Positions 55,634 through 64,000 of a stretch of 64,000 nucleotides of DNA are shown in pieces; position 1 is the stretch's first letter, and the number at the start of each line of letters is the position of its first letter. The notes under the pieces are model-generated. The model worked only from the letters and a program-made list of their open reading frames with translations, ran no database searches and had not been told where the DNA came from. Origin of the DNA: Maribacter aquivivus. GTDB lineage: Bacteria > Bacteroidota > Bacteroidia > Flavobacteriales > Flavobacteriaceae. The translations under genes and the position numbers were made by a program. Location of the stretch: assembly GCF_900142175.1 (NCBI RefSeq), contig NZ_FQZX01000001.1, forward strand, positions 1,240,001-1,304,000, read 5' to 3'.

Positions 55634-58600
55634 TATACAGTTGTTTTTTCTTTAATTTCAAAAGGCTTTAATGCCAAATATGCTCTATCAGTAGATCTTA
55701 TATTTTCAAAAACCAATAATAAGCGTAATCCGTTTCGGGTCTTTTTTTCTTTGATTTTACATTGCTGTGCATGTGACTGTACATATTGTAAAACCCTTGT
55801 AAATGTTGAAGTCTGGTAAAATTCTGATTGTTGGTCGCTTAAAAAGTACCCAATCATTTTACCTTGTTTCATCACTATTTTCTCTAGACCAATGCTATTT
55901 GCTATCCATTTTATTCGAACAGAATTTAATAGATCTTGAGCTTCTTCTGGTAATTCGCCAAAGCGATCCACTAATTGTGCCTCAAATTTTTGAAGCGCTG
56001 CTTCGTCTTTTACCTGGTTGAGTTCTGTATATAACGTTAGTCTTTCAGTTATATTATTAATATAATCGTCTGGAAAGAGCAATTCGAAGTCAGAATCTAT
56101 CTGTGTTTCTTTAACAAAAATCTTCTCATGCTTACCTTCAACCTCTTCGTATAGGTCTTTAAATTCATTCTCTTTTAGTTCATCTATGGCTTCAGCTAAT
56201 ATTTTCTGATATGTTTCAAAACCTATTTCATTGATGAATCCGCTTTGTTCACCACCTAACAAATCTCCTGCACCACGAATCTCTAAATCTTTCATGGCAA
56301 TATTAAAGCCGCTGCCCAATTCTGTAAATTGTTCTAATGCTTCAATACGTTTACGTGCATCATTGGTCATTACTTCATAAGGCGGAGTTATAAAGTAACA
56401 AAATGCCTTTTTATTTCCACGACCAACACGACCACGCATTTGGTGTAAATCACTCAATCCAAAATTATTGGCGTTGTTTATGAAAATGGTATTAGCATTG
56501 GTAACATCCAGCCCACTCTCAACAATAGTGGTAGAGACCAAAACATCGAACTCACTATTCATGAAGCCAAGCATTAATGCTTCTAGTTTTTTTCCTTCCA
56601 TTTGACCATGACCAACTGCAACCTTGGCATCTGGTACCAAACGCTGGATCATTCCTGCAACTTCTTTAATATTTTCAATTCTATTATGAATGAAGAATAC
56701 CTGGCCGCCACGTTCAATTTCATAACTAACGGCGTCTCGTATAATTTCTTCATTAAAGCGTACTACCCGACTTTCAATAGGGTATCTATTTGGTGGTGCC
56801 GTTGTAATCGTAGAAAGATCACGAGCAGCCATCAAACTAAATTGAAGTGTTCTTGGTATTGGCGTAGCCGTTAATGTAAGTACATCAACATTTTCTTTGA
56901 TCGACTTTAATTTGTCTTTTACGGCTACTCCAAATTTTTGTTCTTCATCAACAATTAATAACCCTAGATCTTTAAATTGAACATTTTTGTTTACCAGTTG
57001 ATGGGTACCAATAATGATATCGACCTTGCCTTCGCCTAATCGTTGTATTGTATCTTTTTTCTCTTTTGCAGTTCTAAATCTGTTCAGATAATCTACCGTT
57101 ACCGGCATATCCTTTAATCGTTCTGCAAAAGTACGATGGTGTTGAAATGCCAATATAGTAGTAGGTACTAAAACTGCTACTTGTTTGCCATTATCAACGG
57201 CCTTGAATGCTGCACGAATAGCTATTTCTGTTTTTCCGAAACCTACATCTCCACAAATTAAACGATCCATAGGTCGCTCACTTTCCATGTCTCTTTTTAC
57301 ATCTTCGGTAGCAGTACTTTGATCGGGAGTATCTTCATAAATAAATGAAGCCTCAAGTTCATTTTGCAAATAACTATCTGGGTTATATTGAAATCCCTTT
57401 TCTAGCCTTCGTTTTGCATAAATTTTAATAAGATTAAACGCAATTTTCTTAACACGCGATTTGGTCTTATCCTTAATTTTTTTCCAAGCTCCAGATCCTA
57501 GTTTGTAAATTTTTGGCGGTGCACCATCTTTACCATTGAACTTTGAAATTTTGTGTAAAGAATGTATGCTAACGTATAGGATATCTCGCTCACCATACAT
57601 CAATTTTATAGCTTCTTGCTTTTTGCCTTCAACATCTATTTTTTGTAATCCGCCAAACTTACCAATACCGTGATCAATATGGGTTACGTAATCACCAATC
57701 TCTAGTTTGTTAATTTCCTTTAAAGTAATTGCTTGCTTTTTAGCATAACCGTTTTTTAAATGGAATTTATGATACCGTTCAAAAATTTGATGATCGGTAT
57801 AACAAACCAATTTTTGGTCGTCATCTATAAAGCCTTGAAATAGGGGAGAAACAATAATTTGATAATGTACATGTTCGTTAACCTCTTCAAAAATATCATG
57901 AAAACGTTTGGCTTGTTGCTCACTGGCACAAAAGATGTAATTGGTGTAGCCTTTATCTTTATAGCTATTTAAATTTTCAATTAATAAATCGAATTTTTTA
58001 TTAAAAGAAGGTTGTGGTTTAGAGTGGAATTCGACAAAGTCAATAGCATCTCGCTTAGCATCTTGGGTTAAAAGTGTAAAGCCAGATAGTTGTTGTTTAA
58101 ATTCAGCACCGCCCATAAATAACTCTTCTGGTTCGGCATGCTTAATGTCTTTTGATAATTTTGTAAAAGCTTCTTTAGCCTTTTCAAAGAAATCATTTAA
58201 TCTGTCATATAAATAGTCGGTATTTTTAGCAAAAACGAGCGTATTCGATGCCACGTAGGTCAAAAAACTCTGTCTTTTATCAATCAAAAACTTGTCGGCC
58301 ATATTCGGCACAATTGTTATTGATTTTACCTTTTCTTTTGAAAGTTGTGTTTCTACATCAAAGGTTCTAATACTATCTATTTCATCACCAAAAAACTCTA
58401 TTCTATAAGGCTCATCATGCGAGAAAGAGTACACGTCGACTATACCACCACGAACCGAAAATTCACCTGGTTCGGTAATAAAATCTACTCGTTTAAATTT
58501 GTATTCAAATAAAATTTCATTTAAAAAATCTAAAGAAAGTGTATCCCCTAATTTCATTTTTAGGGTATTCTTGTCTAATTCTTTTCTTGTAACTACTTTT

Positions 58601-59001
58601 TCAAAAAGTGCGTCTGGGTAGGTGACTATTACCGCTGGTTTTTTTCTAGAGTTTATTCTGTTTAAAACTTCGGCGCGTAAAAGTACATTGGCATTATCTG
58701 TCTCTTCTATTTGGTAAGGTCTTCTATAACTACCTGGGTAGAAAAGTACCTTGTCTTCGCCAATAAGACGTTCTAGATCATTTAAATAATAGGCAGCTTC
58801 TTCCTTGTCATTAAAAATAGCCAAGAATGGCCGGTCTTCTGCATTGAATATACTGGTAAGCACAAATGAAAGTGATGACCCTACAAGACCTTTTAATTGA
58901 ATGTTTTGGGATTCTGATTTTTTAGAATCGGCAATAGTATTTTGCAGTTTCCCTATCTGGGGAGACTGATTATACCGTTGTTGGATAGAAGAATGACTCA
59001 A
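55633..59001 (-). CDS. mfd: Transcription-repair coupling factor Mfd
   Basis: The 1122-residue ATPase removes stalled RNA polymerase and recruits UvrA. Domains in order: UvrB-homology region (NDKEEAAYYLNDLERL, FYPGSYRRPYQIEETDNANVLLRAEVLNR), RNA-polymerase interaction domain (GDYVTHIDHGIGKFGGLQ), then RecG-type helicase with Walker A GDVGFGKTE, DEEQKFGV, SATPIPR-like TATPIPRTLQ and a C-terminal TRCF domain. I start at TTG 59001 (MSHSSIQQRYNQSPQ), like related Mfd proteins. The longer GTG at 59028 lies against the TATATTTG promoter box and is doubtful. The last base overlaps a TerB-like gene. Confidence 0.95.
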   Translation of the reverse strand: MSHSSIQQRYNQSPQIGKLQNTIADSKKSESQNIQLKGLVGSSLSFVLTSIFNAEDRPFLAIFNDKEEAAYYLNDLERLIGEDKVLFYPGSYRRPYQIEETDNANVLLRAEVLNRINSRKKPAVIVTYPDALFEKVVTRKELDKNTLKMKLGDTLSLDFLNEILFEYKFKRVDFITEPGEFSVRGGIVDVYSFSHDEPYRIEFFGDEIDSIRTFDVETQLSKEKVKSITIVPNMADKFLIDKRQSFLTYVASNTLVFAKNTDYLYDRLNDFFEKAKEAFTKLSKDIKHAEPEELFMGGAEFKQQLSGFTLLTQDAKRDAIDFVEFHSKPQPSFNKKFDLLIENLNSYKDKGYTNYIFCASEQQAKRFHDIFEEVNEHVHYQIIVSPLFQGFIDDDQKLVCYTDHQIFERYHKFHLKNGYAKKQAITLKEINKLEIGDYVTHIDHGIGKFGGLQKIDVEGKKQEAIKLMYGERDILYVSIHSLHKISKFNGKDGAPPKIYKLGSGAWKKIKDKTKSRVKKIAFNLIKIYAKRRLEKGFQYNPDSYLQNELEASFIYEDTPDQSTATEDVKRDMESERPMDRLICGDVGFGKTEIAIRAAFKAVDNGKQVAVLVPTTILAFQHHRTFAERLKDMPVTVDYLNRFRTAKEKKDTIQRLGEGKVDIIIGTHQLVNKNVQFKDLGLLIVDEEQKFGVAVKDKLKSIKENVDVLTLTATPIPRTLQFSLMAARDLSTITTAPPNRYPIESRVVRFNEEIIRDAVSYEIERGGQVFFIHNRIENIKEVAGMIQRLVPDAKVAVGHGQMEGKKLEALMLGFMNSEFDVLVSTTIVESGLDVTNANTIFINNANNFGLSDLHQMRGRVGRGNKKAFCYFITPPYEVMTNDARKRIEALEQFTELGSGFNIAMKDLEIRGAGDLLGGEQSGFINEIGFETYQKILAEAIDELKENEFKDLYEEVEGKHEKIFVKETQIDSDFELLFPDDYINNITERLTLYTELNQVKDEAALQKFEAQLVDRFGELPEEAQDLLNSVRIKWIANSIGLEKIVMKQGKMIGYFLSDQQSEFYQTSTFTRVLQYVQSHAQQCKIKEKKTRNGLRLLLVFENIRSTDRAYLALKPFEIKEKTTV

Positions 59002-59017
59002 CAGTTTAAAATTTTTA

Positions 59018-59025
59018 CAAATATA
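59018..59025 (-). promoter_or_regulatory. TAnnTTTG-type -7 element before mfd
   Basis: Minus-strand TATATTTG ends 16 nt before the preferred mfd TTG start, matching the Bacteroidota consensus; it also abuts the upstream GTG that would otherwise be taken as start. A -33 TTG is not clear. Confidence 0.45.
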
Positions 59026-59124
59026 CACATACCTAAGAAATGGATAAGACTCATTATTATCGAATATGGGTTACAAGTTGCCTCTAAAAAGTTGCACCTT
59101 GGAGTGTAGTAGAAAAAAAGTGAT

Positions 59125-60474
59125 ATGGAAGATAATGAGTTTGATGTTTTTGTAATAGGAAGTGGTATTGCAGGGCAAACAGTTGCTAAAGCCTGTGTGG
59201 CTAAAGATTTAAAAGTTGCCATTACCGATAATCGTGAATTTGGTGGCACTTGTGCAAATAGAGGTTGTGATCCTAAGAAAATATTACTTGGTGCAATAGA
59301 AGCATATGAGTTGAGTAAAAACTTAAAAGGAAAAGGTATAAGCAAAACTGCGAAAATTGATTGGAAGCAATTGCAAAAGTTCAAACGAAATTTCACCTCT
59401 AATATACCTGCATCTACAGAGCATAATTTGGCAGAACTGGGTATTACGTTGTTCCATCAATCTCCCGCGTTTTTAGACGAGAATACCATTTTGGTGGAAG
59501 GAAAGAAAGTCGTTGCCAAGAAAATTGTAATTGCAACGGGTTTAGTACCACGTACTTTAATAATGCCTGGAGCAAAGCACTTCAGGGAGAGTGATGATTT
59601 TTTAAATCTAAAAAAGCTACCAAAGAAAATTGTTTTTGTTGGAGGAGGATATATTGGGATGGAGTTTGCTCATATGGCAGCAAGAGCTGGTGCCAAGGTT
59701 ACTGTAATTGATACAGGTAAGAGACCTTTACATGCTTTTGAGGCAGATTTGGTTGATGAACTTAGAAAGTACTCTGAATCTTTAGGGATAAATTTCATTT
59801 TTAAGGCTACACCAAAGGCATTGAAAAAGAAACGAAAAAAACTCACGCTAAGGTATGAGATAGAAGGGAAGGAACACACTATTGAAGCCGAAGCATTTTT
59901 TAATACCGCTGGTCGTGTACCCGCATTGGCAGGTTTAGATTTAGAAAAGGGAAATGTTCAATTTGGAGATAAGGGTGTAGAAACAAATACTTATTTACAA
60001 AGTACTAGTAACCCAAATGTTTATGCTTGTGGAGATGTGTCTGACAAGAATTTACCGCTTACTCCGCTTTCGGGCAGACAAGGTTATGTGGTTGCTGAAA
60101 ATATAATTAATGGAAATGACAAGAAATTAGATGTGCCAGTAATACCATCTGTAGTATTTACTTCTCCAAACTTGGCTACTGTTGGGTATTCTGAAGAAGA
60201 AGCACGTAGCCGTTATAAAAATATAAGAGTAAATTTTGAGGTTGCAACTGGTTGGTTTAATGCAAAGCGAATAAATGCACCATTGTATGCATACAAAGTG
60301 ATTATAAATGATAAAACTGGCGAAATTGTTGGTGCGCATCTGTTAGGACCTGATGCTGGAGAAACCATCAATATATTTACGTTGTCCATCAATAATAAAA
60401 TGACTGATCGCGATATAAAATCTACTATATTCTCTTATCCATCTTGGGGTAATGATATAAAAAGTATGGTTTAA
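59125..60474 (+). CDS. FAD/NAD(P) disulfide oxidoreductase family protein, atypical C-terminus
   Basis: The 449-residue flavoprotein has the dinucleotide motifs VIGSGIAGQTVA (FAD, about 10-21) and VFVGGGYIGMEFAHMAARAGAKVTVID (NAD(P)), and the redox disulfide GGTCANRGCDPKK (Cys45-Cys50). The later parts VYACGDVSDK and PSVVFTSPNLATVG are typical of the dihydrolipoamide/mercuric/glutathione reductase class. However, the usual C-terminal active-site His-x4-Glu is missing: the place where HPT..E occurs reads SYPSWGND. The enzyme may use another acid/base or substrate. It is divergent from mfd and convergent with the TspO-like gene, sharing TTAA at the stops. Confidence 0.88.
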   Translation: MEDNEFDVFVIGSGIAGQTVAKACVAKDLKVAITDNREFGGTCANRGCDPKKILLGAIEAYELSKNLKGKGISKTAKIDWKQLQKFKRNFTSNIPASTEHNLAELGITLFHQSPAFLDENTILVEGKKVVAKKIVIATGLVPRTLIMPGAKHFRESDDFLNLKKLPKKIVFVGGGYIGMEFAHMAARAGAKVTVIDTGKRPLHAFEADLVDELRKYSESLGINFIFKATPKALKKKRKKLTLRYEIEGKEHTIEAEAFFNTAGRVPALAGLDLEKGNVQFGDKGVETNTYLQSTSNPNVYACGDVSDKNLPLTPLSGRQGYVVAENIINGNDKKLDVPVIPSVVFTSPNLATVGYSEEEARSRYKNIRVNFEVATGWFNAKRINAPLYAYKVIINDKTGEIVGAHLLGPDAGETINIFTLSINNKMTDRDIKSTIFSYPSWGNDIKSMV

Positions 60475-61274
60475 GATTTCTCTTGTAATCGTTCTTGCAA
60501 TTTTTTAAACGGACTAGTTTCTCGGTTTTTGAATGCATGAAAGGCAATGGCAATAAAGAGAATTACGGTTCCTGTCATTGCTGCGTATGCGATGTAAATA
60601 TTCGATTCATTATGTCGTACATAAATAGCGAATAATGCCCAAATACCAACAAGGGCAAATTCTCGCATATTTCTTTTCCAAATCATTAACAAATTAATGA
60701 TGGTGGCTGCTACAATCATATTTATCGTCCAGGCTTGTTCAGATAATACTCCGCCGTTCCAATCTAATTTGCTCAAAAAAGCTGATATGTTTGCAATAGT
60801 GGCTACAGTAATCCATCCACTATAAAAACAAATGGGCCACCATATAAAGGCAATGGTAGTTACTGGAGCATCCCAACGCTCCATATTGGTATTTAGAATA
60901 ATCTTAATCAATGAAAGCAATATTCCGAACATAATAATCACTGAGAGTCCGGTGTAGTTGTACATGAACGCAATTACCCAGCAACAGTTTAAAATGTTCG
61001 CTAAGACAAACCAATACCCTGTTTGTTCAATGAAATCGCTTGGTTTATCACTAAAAAAAGCTCTTTTTACTTGAAATATGCCATAGCCCAACAATCCTAA
61101 AAAGATTACGCCCCAAATGGCAAAAGCGTATGCTGCAGGAGTAAACAAGTTTGCATACTGTGCACTCATCTCACCAATTGTAGTATCGTTAAGTGAAAAT
61201 GCTTGCGAAATGTAATTAACCACAATAACTAAAACTACAGATGCTAAATTGAGTATGGATAATTTCTTTTTCAT
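60471..61274 (-). CDS. TspO/MBR-like tryptophan-rich membrane protein
   Basis: The 267-residue polytopic protein has six to seven helices rich in Trp and aromatic residues, among them AAYAFAIWGVIFLGLLGYGIFQ, TTIAFIWWPICFYSGWITVATIAN and ALVGIWALFAIYVRHN. Such sequences are related to the 'tryptophan-rich sensory protein' (TspO-like) group, longer than the 160-residue TspO itself. Ligand binding (porphyrin or sterol-like) is a possibility only. The 3' stop overlaps the convergent flavoprotein stop by 4 nt. Confidence 0.78.
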   Translation of the reverse strand: MKKKLSILNLASVVLVIVVNYISQAFSLNDTTIGEMSAQYANLFTPAAYAFAIWGVIFLGLLGYGIFQVKRAFFSDKPSDFIEQTGYWFVLANILNCCWVIAFMYNYTGLSVIIMFGILLSLIKIILNTNMERWDAPVTTIAFIWWPICFYSGWITVATIANISAFLSKLDWNGGVLSEQAWTINMIVAATIINLLMIWKRNMREFALVGIWALFAIYVRHNESNIYIAYAAMTGTVILFIAIAFHAFKNRETSPFKKLQERLQEKS

Positions 61275-61332
61275 AACTGTAAAGCTATTATGGTTATCTT
61301 ATAAAGTTATGCTCTTTAGCGTATTAAAAGAA

Positions 61333-62004
61333 CTATTTTCGGTAATTCCGCTTTTTTTTTACCTCTTTTATAGGAACGGGCAGTACAGCATCACCTAAAA
61401 GGGCGAAAACTTCACAACCTTCACAAGGTTCTAAGGTGTATGTACCTGTAAATTCACCAAATGCCGGTACAATCATTTGATGATCGGTTTTGTAAAAGCA
61501 AGGTAATCGAACAGATTGTCTTCCTAATCCACTAAGTTTTATTGCAGGATGTATATGTCCTGAAAAGTTGAATAAACCATCTCGTTCTTCTGGGTGATGG
61601 GTCAAAAGAAAAGATTCTAATACTAATTCTGGTATTACTTTTATATGTAATTCTTCATATTTCAGTGGAGAAATAATATCGTGATTGCCGCTCACTAAAA
61701 TTATTTCTTGTGGAGTAGCCTTCACCCATTGTTCAAAAAGAAACCATTCTGTGTTTAATGCAGAATGAAACAAATCGCCTAAAAAAAGTATTGATTCTGG
61801 TTTAAAATGATTCACTACAGAGGTTAATGCATCAAAATTTTGTTGTACCGCCTGTTGTGGAACTGCAGCACCATATTTTCTAAAATGAGAAACTTTGCCT
61901 AAATGAACATCACTAATTATTAACATTGATTTTTCTACCCAAAAGAGCGAGCCAGAAAAGTGCATTTCAAAGGTTGAGTCGTGAAGGGTAATTGAATGGG
62001 TCAT
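61333..62004 (-). CDS. pdeM: Ligase-associated DNA-repair metallophosphoesterase PdeM
   Basis: The 223-residue cytoplasmic enzyme shows the calcineurin-like motif set: ISDVHLGKVSHFR (D-x-H), FLGDLFHS (GD), LVSGNHD (GNHD) and SGHIHPA (GHxH). This and the helicase encoded just upstream are markers of the 'ligase-associated DNA damage response' cluster; known members include an endonuclease/phosphodiesterase, a Lhr-type helicase, a ligase and an exonuclease. The start is ATG. The helicase gene ends 14 nt upstream, so both are in one operon. The ligase and exonuclease would lie beyond the window. Confidence 0.92.
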   Translation of the reverse strand: MTHSITLHDSTFEMHFSGSLFWVEKSMLIISDVHLGKVSHFRKYGAAVPQQAVQQNFDALTSVVNHFKPESILFLGDLFHSALNTEWFLFEQWVKATPQEIILVSGNHDIISPLKYEELHIKVIPELVLESFLLTHHPEERDGLFNFSGHIHPAIKLSGLGRQSVRLPCFYKTDHQMIVPAFGEFTGTYTLEPCEGCEVFALLGDAVLPVPIKEVKKKRNYRK

Positions 62005-62018
62005 CGATGCAAAATTAC

Positions 62019-64000
62019 CTATTTCTTCATCAATAGTGCAGCCATTTTTTTAATTCGGTCAGCCAATTTTTCACTTGATAATTTTTCGCGCCCCACACGT
62101 TCCGTAATCAAAGGGAAAGAAAATGGTGTAGGTTGCTCGCACGCTTTCCAAACAATATCTTGAGTGGCAATACGCTCTAATGAAAGTCTTAAACGACCTT
62201 CTTCTAACTGGTGTTCAAAAGTCTCTGTAAATGCTTGTTGAAATAATAGATTATCTGGTTCGTAATCTCTAAAAACATCGAACAATAATTGAGAACTGCT
62301 TTGTAAATGTTTCATTTTAATCCCTTTTTTAGGGTAGCCAGTAAATACCATTCCGCTAATAATAGCAACATCCCTAAATCTACGACGTGCCATTTCTGTG
62401 GCATTCAGACTTTTCTGTAAATCGTCTAGCATAAAATCTGTGGTAAACAAATCATTATCCAACACTTGTTGTATATCTATTGGTTGATCTGATAGTAGTT
62501 CAAAACCGTAATCATTAAAGGCCAATGAAAAAGTAATAGGGGATAGTAGGCTAATTCGATACCCTAATAAACTGCCCATGGCTTCATGTACAAATCTACC
62601 TTCAAAAGGATAAAAGAGATGATGGTAGCCATCGCGAGTTTTAAAGGTTTCAATTAGAAATTCTGATGGTTTGGGTACAATACTATCTCTTCTTTGTCGG
62701 TCAAAAAGAGGTTTCAATGCTCTTATTTCTGCAGATTGATTTTTTATAGGTTCGCCCGAGCTGTACAGTTCATTTCTGAGAAGCTCAGACATTTGTGCAG
62801 ATAGGGTTAGACGACTTCCCATCCAACTAGAAATTTTATTGGTTTTCTTATTGGAATTTCGCACCTGTACGGTCATTTCTTTAATTCGAATAAATTCTAA
62901 ATTTCTGCCAGCAAATGTGAATACATCACCTTTGTTAAGTTTAGAAATGAAAAATTCTTCAATAGAACCTATATACCCGCCTTTTTGGTATTTAACGGCT
63001 AAGTTTACATCGCCTACTATGGTGCCAATTTGAAAACGATGCCGCATTGCTACGCCACGATTGTTGACCTTGAATTTTCCGTCTTCTTCAACTTCTACTT
63101 TTTTATATTCATCATAACTCTGTAAGCTTTGACTACCCATGACCAAAAAGTTCAATAACCATTGCCATTTATCTTCGGTAAGGGCTTGATAGCAAAAAGT
63201 CTGTTTTACTTCTTGGTAAATTTCTTTAGGATAGAATCCGTCTGAAATCGCCAAGGTGGTCAAGTATTGCAATAGCACATCATAGCTATTAAGATATGGC
63301 ATACGGTCTTCTACTGTGTTCAACTTTACCGCTTTTTGTAATGCCGATGCTTCTATAAGTTCAATGGCGTGCGTTGGTAGAAAATAGATAACACTTTCTT
63401 TACCAGGTCTATGACCACTGCGCCCTGCACGTTGCAGGAAACGAGCAACACCTTTGGGTCCGCCAATTTGAATAACAGTTTCTACAGGGGCAAAATCTAC
63501 CCCCAAATCTAAACTTGAAGTACAAACTACCGCCTTTAGCTGTTCATTACGAATAGCATTTTCAACCCAAACTCTTGTCTCTTTATTTATACTGCCATGA
63601 TGCATTGCCATTTCACCCGCATATTCAGGGTGTTTTTCCAAAATTTTCTGAAACCAGATTTCGCATTGACTTCTGGTATTTGTGAACAGTAGGGTGGTTT
63701 TGCTATTGTTTATAATGGGAATTACTTCTTCCAACAAATGAAGTCCTAAATGACCTCGCCAAGGAAAGGTTTCCATCTTTTTCGGAATAATACTCTTTAC
63801 GGTTATCTTCTTATTGATATTGGCTTTGATGAGAACGGAGTTTTCTAGAGCTTTAGATTCAGTACCCAGTAACACATCTCTGGCTTGTTCTAAATTACCA
63901 ATGGTTGCAGATATGCCCCAAATTCTTAATTGAGGGGATACATTTTTAAGCCGAGATAAGGCAAGTTCCATTTGTACACCTCTTTTGGTACCCAAAATTT
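62019..64000 (-). CDS. Lhr-type DEXH helicase of the ligase-associated repair cluster, 5'-truncated
   Basis: The reading frame continues past the last base, so the N-terminal part (Walker A and DEXH box) is outside the window; the first visible codons, ILGTKRGVQMELALSRL, match the region just after the DEXH box of Lhr helicases. Visible are helicase motif III (WGISATIGNLEQA), domain 2 (TSSLDLGVDFAPVETVIQIGGPKGVARFLQRAGRSGHR) and the winged-helix and C-terminal core that follow in this family. It unwinds or remodels damaged DNA in concert with PdeM. It is the first visible gene of the unit, followed by pdeM after 14 nt. Confidence 0.93.
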   Translation of the reverse strand, partial: ILGTKRGVQMELALSRLKNVSPQLRIWGISATIGNLEQARDVLLGTESKALENSVLIKANINKKITVKSIIPKKMETFPWRGHLGLHLLEEVIPIINNSKTTLLFTNTRSQCEIWFQKILEKHPEYAGEMAMHHGSINKETRVWVENAIRNEQLKAVVCTSSLDLGVDFAPVETVIQIGGPKGVARFLQRAGRSGHRPGKESVIYFLPTHAIELIEASALQKAVKLNTVEDRMPYLNSYDVLLQYLTTLAISDGFYPKEIYQEVKQTFCYQALTEDKWQWLLNFLVMGSQSLQSYDEYKKVEVEEDGKFKVNNRGVAMRHRFQIGTIVGDVNLAVKYQKGGYIGSIEEFFISKLNKGDVFTFAGRNLEFIRIKEMTVQVRNSNKKTNKISSWMGSRLTLSAQMSELLRNELYSSGEPIKNQSAEIRALKPLFDRQRRDSIVPKPSEFLIETFKTRDGYHHLFYPFEGRFVHEAMGSLLGYRISLLSPITFSLAFNDYGFELLSDQPIDIQQVLDNDLFTTDFMLDDLQKSLNATEMARRRFRDVAIISGMVFTGYPKKGIKMKHLQSSSQLLFDVFRDYEPDNLLFQQAFTETFEHQLEEGRLRLSLERIATQDIVWKACEQPTPFSFPLITERVGREKLSSEKLADRIKKMAALLMKK

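Noticed and set aside
1..64000. tRNA, rRNA, CRISPR arrays, prophage or insertion sequences
   Set aside because: Searched by eye for cloverleaf-type acceptor stems with CCA-like ends, spaced identical repeats and transposase motifs; nothing convincing was found.

Overview
The window looks like a chromosomal segment of a marine-type member of the Flavobacteriaceae (Bacteroidota). It is AT-rich and compact, with mostly housekeeping and secreted-protein genes. The evidence is a type IX secretion sorting tail on a DUF1501 protein, flavobacterial-type TAnnTTTG -7 promoter elements, poor Shine-Dalgarno use, an SDR-type threonine dehydrogenase and many small secreted or lipoprotein genes of Bacteroidota type. 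The genus cannot be fixed from sequence reading alone (Maribacter/Zobellia-like is a guess). No rRNA, tRNA, CRISPR array, insertion sequence or prophage was seen.

Layout. 1-4.3 kb: the end of a DUF6503-like gene, then overlapping mutA-mutB (methylmalonyl-CoA mutase). 4.3-7.4 kb: a sugar-type MFS transporter, a secreted RidA-like lipoprotein and a secreted unknown. 7.4-14.7 kb: a polyamine-centred cluster. Arginine decarboxylase and agmatinase make putrescine. They are followed by a deoxyhypusine-synthase-family enzyme (overlapping speB), a small acidic protein 2 nt behind it, a GNAT-nitrilase fusion and a protease-RimK fusion. The last three are not explained by polyamine synthesis alone and form the most interesting block. 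14.8-26 kb: small membrane, secreted and metabolic genes, including threonine dehydrogenase, an M28 peptidase with membrane domain, CBS, VOC and pentapeptide proteins. 26-38 kb: a large BNR-repeat secreted protein, an unusual cyclic-nucleotide-binding/acyltransferase/SGNH three-domain protein, M28 and M20 hydrolases, a broken CDGSH iron-sulfur gene, a CAT-like acyltransferase and an orphan histidine kinase.

38-48 kb: a GNAT protein, a 10-bp-phased repeat array upstream of ssb, a hairpin repeat between ssb and recQ, then recQ, PAP2, HDAC-like, tex and metG. 48-55.6 kb: a 59-residue small gene, the DUF1501/DUF1800 pair, YraN, an ACT-like protein, a thioredoxin-like protein and three tandem TerB-like genes. 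55.6-64 kb: mfd (1-nt overlap with a TerB-like gene), a flavin disulfide oxidoreductase lacking its usual C-terminal His-Glu pair, a TspO-like membrane protein, and the PdeM nuclease plus Lhr-type helicase of the ligase-associated DNA repair cluster, cut by the window end.

Gene ends are often convergent and share long A/T-flanked hairpins that can terminate transcription in both directions. Several of the longest possible reading-frame starts are non-ATG codons lying inside or next to promoter elements; shorter starts are preferred in those cases.
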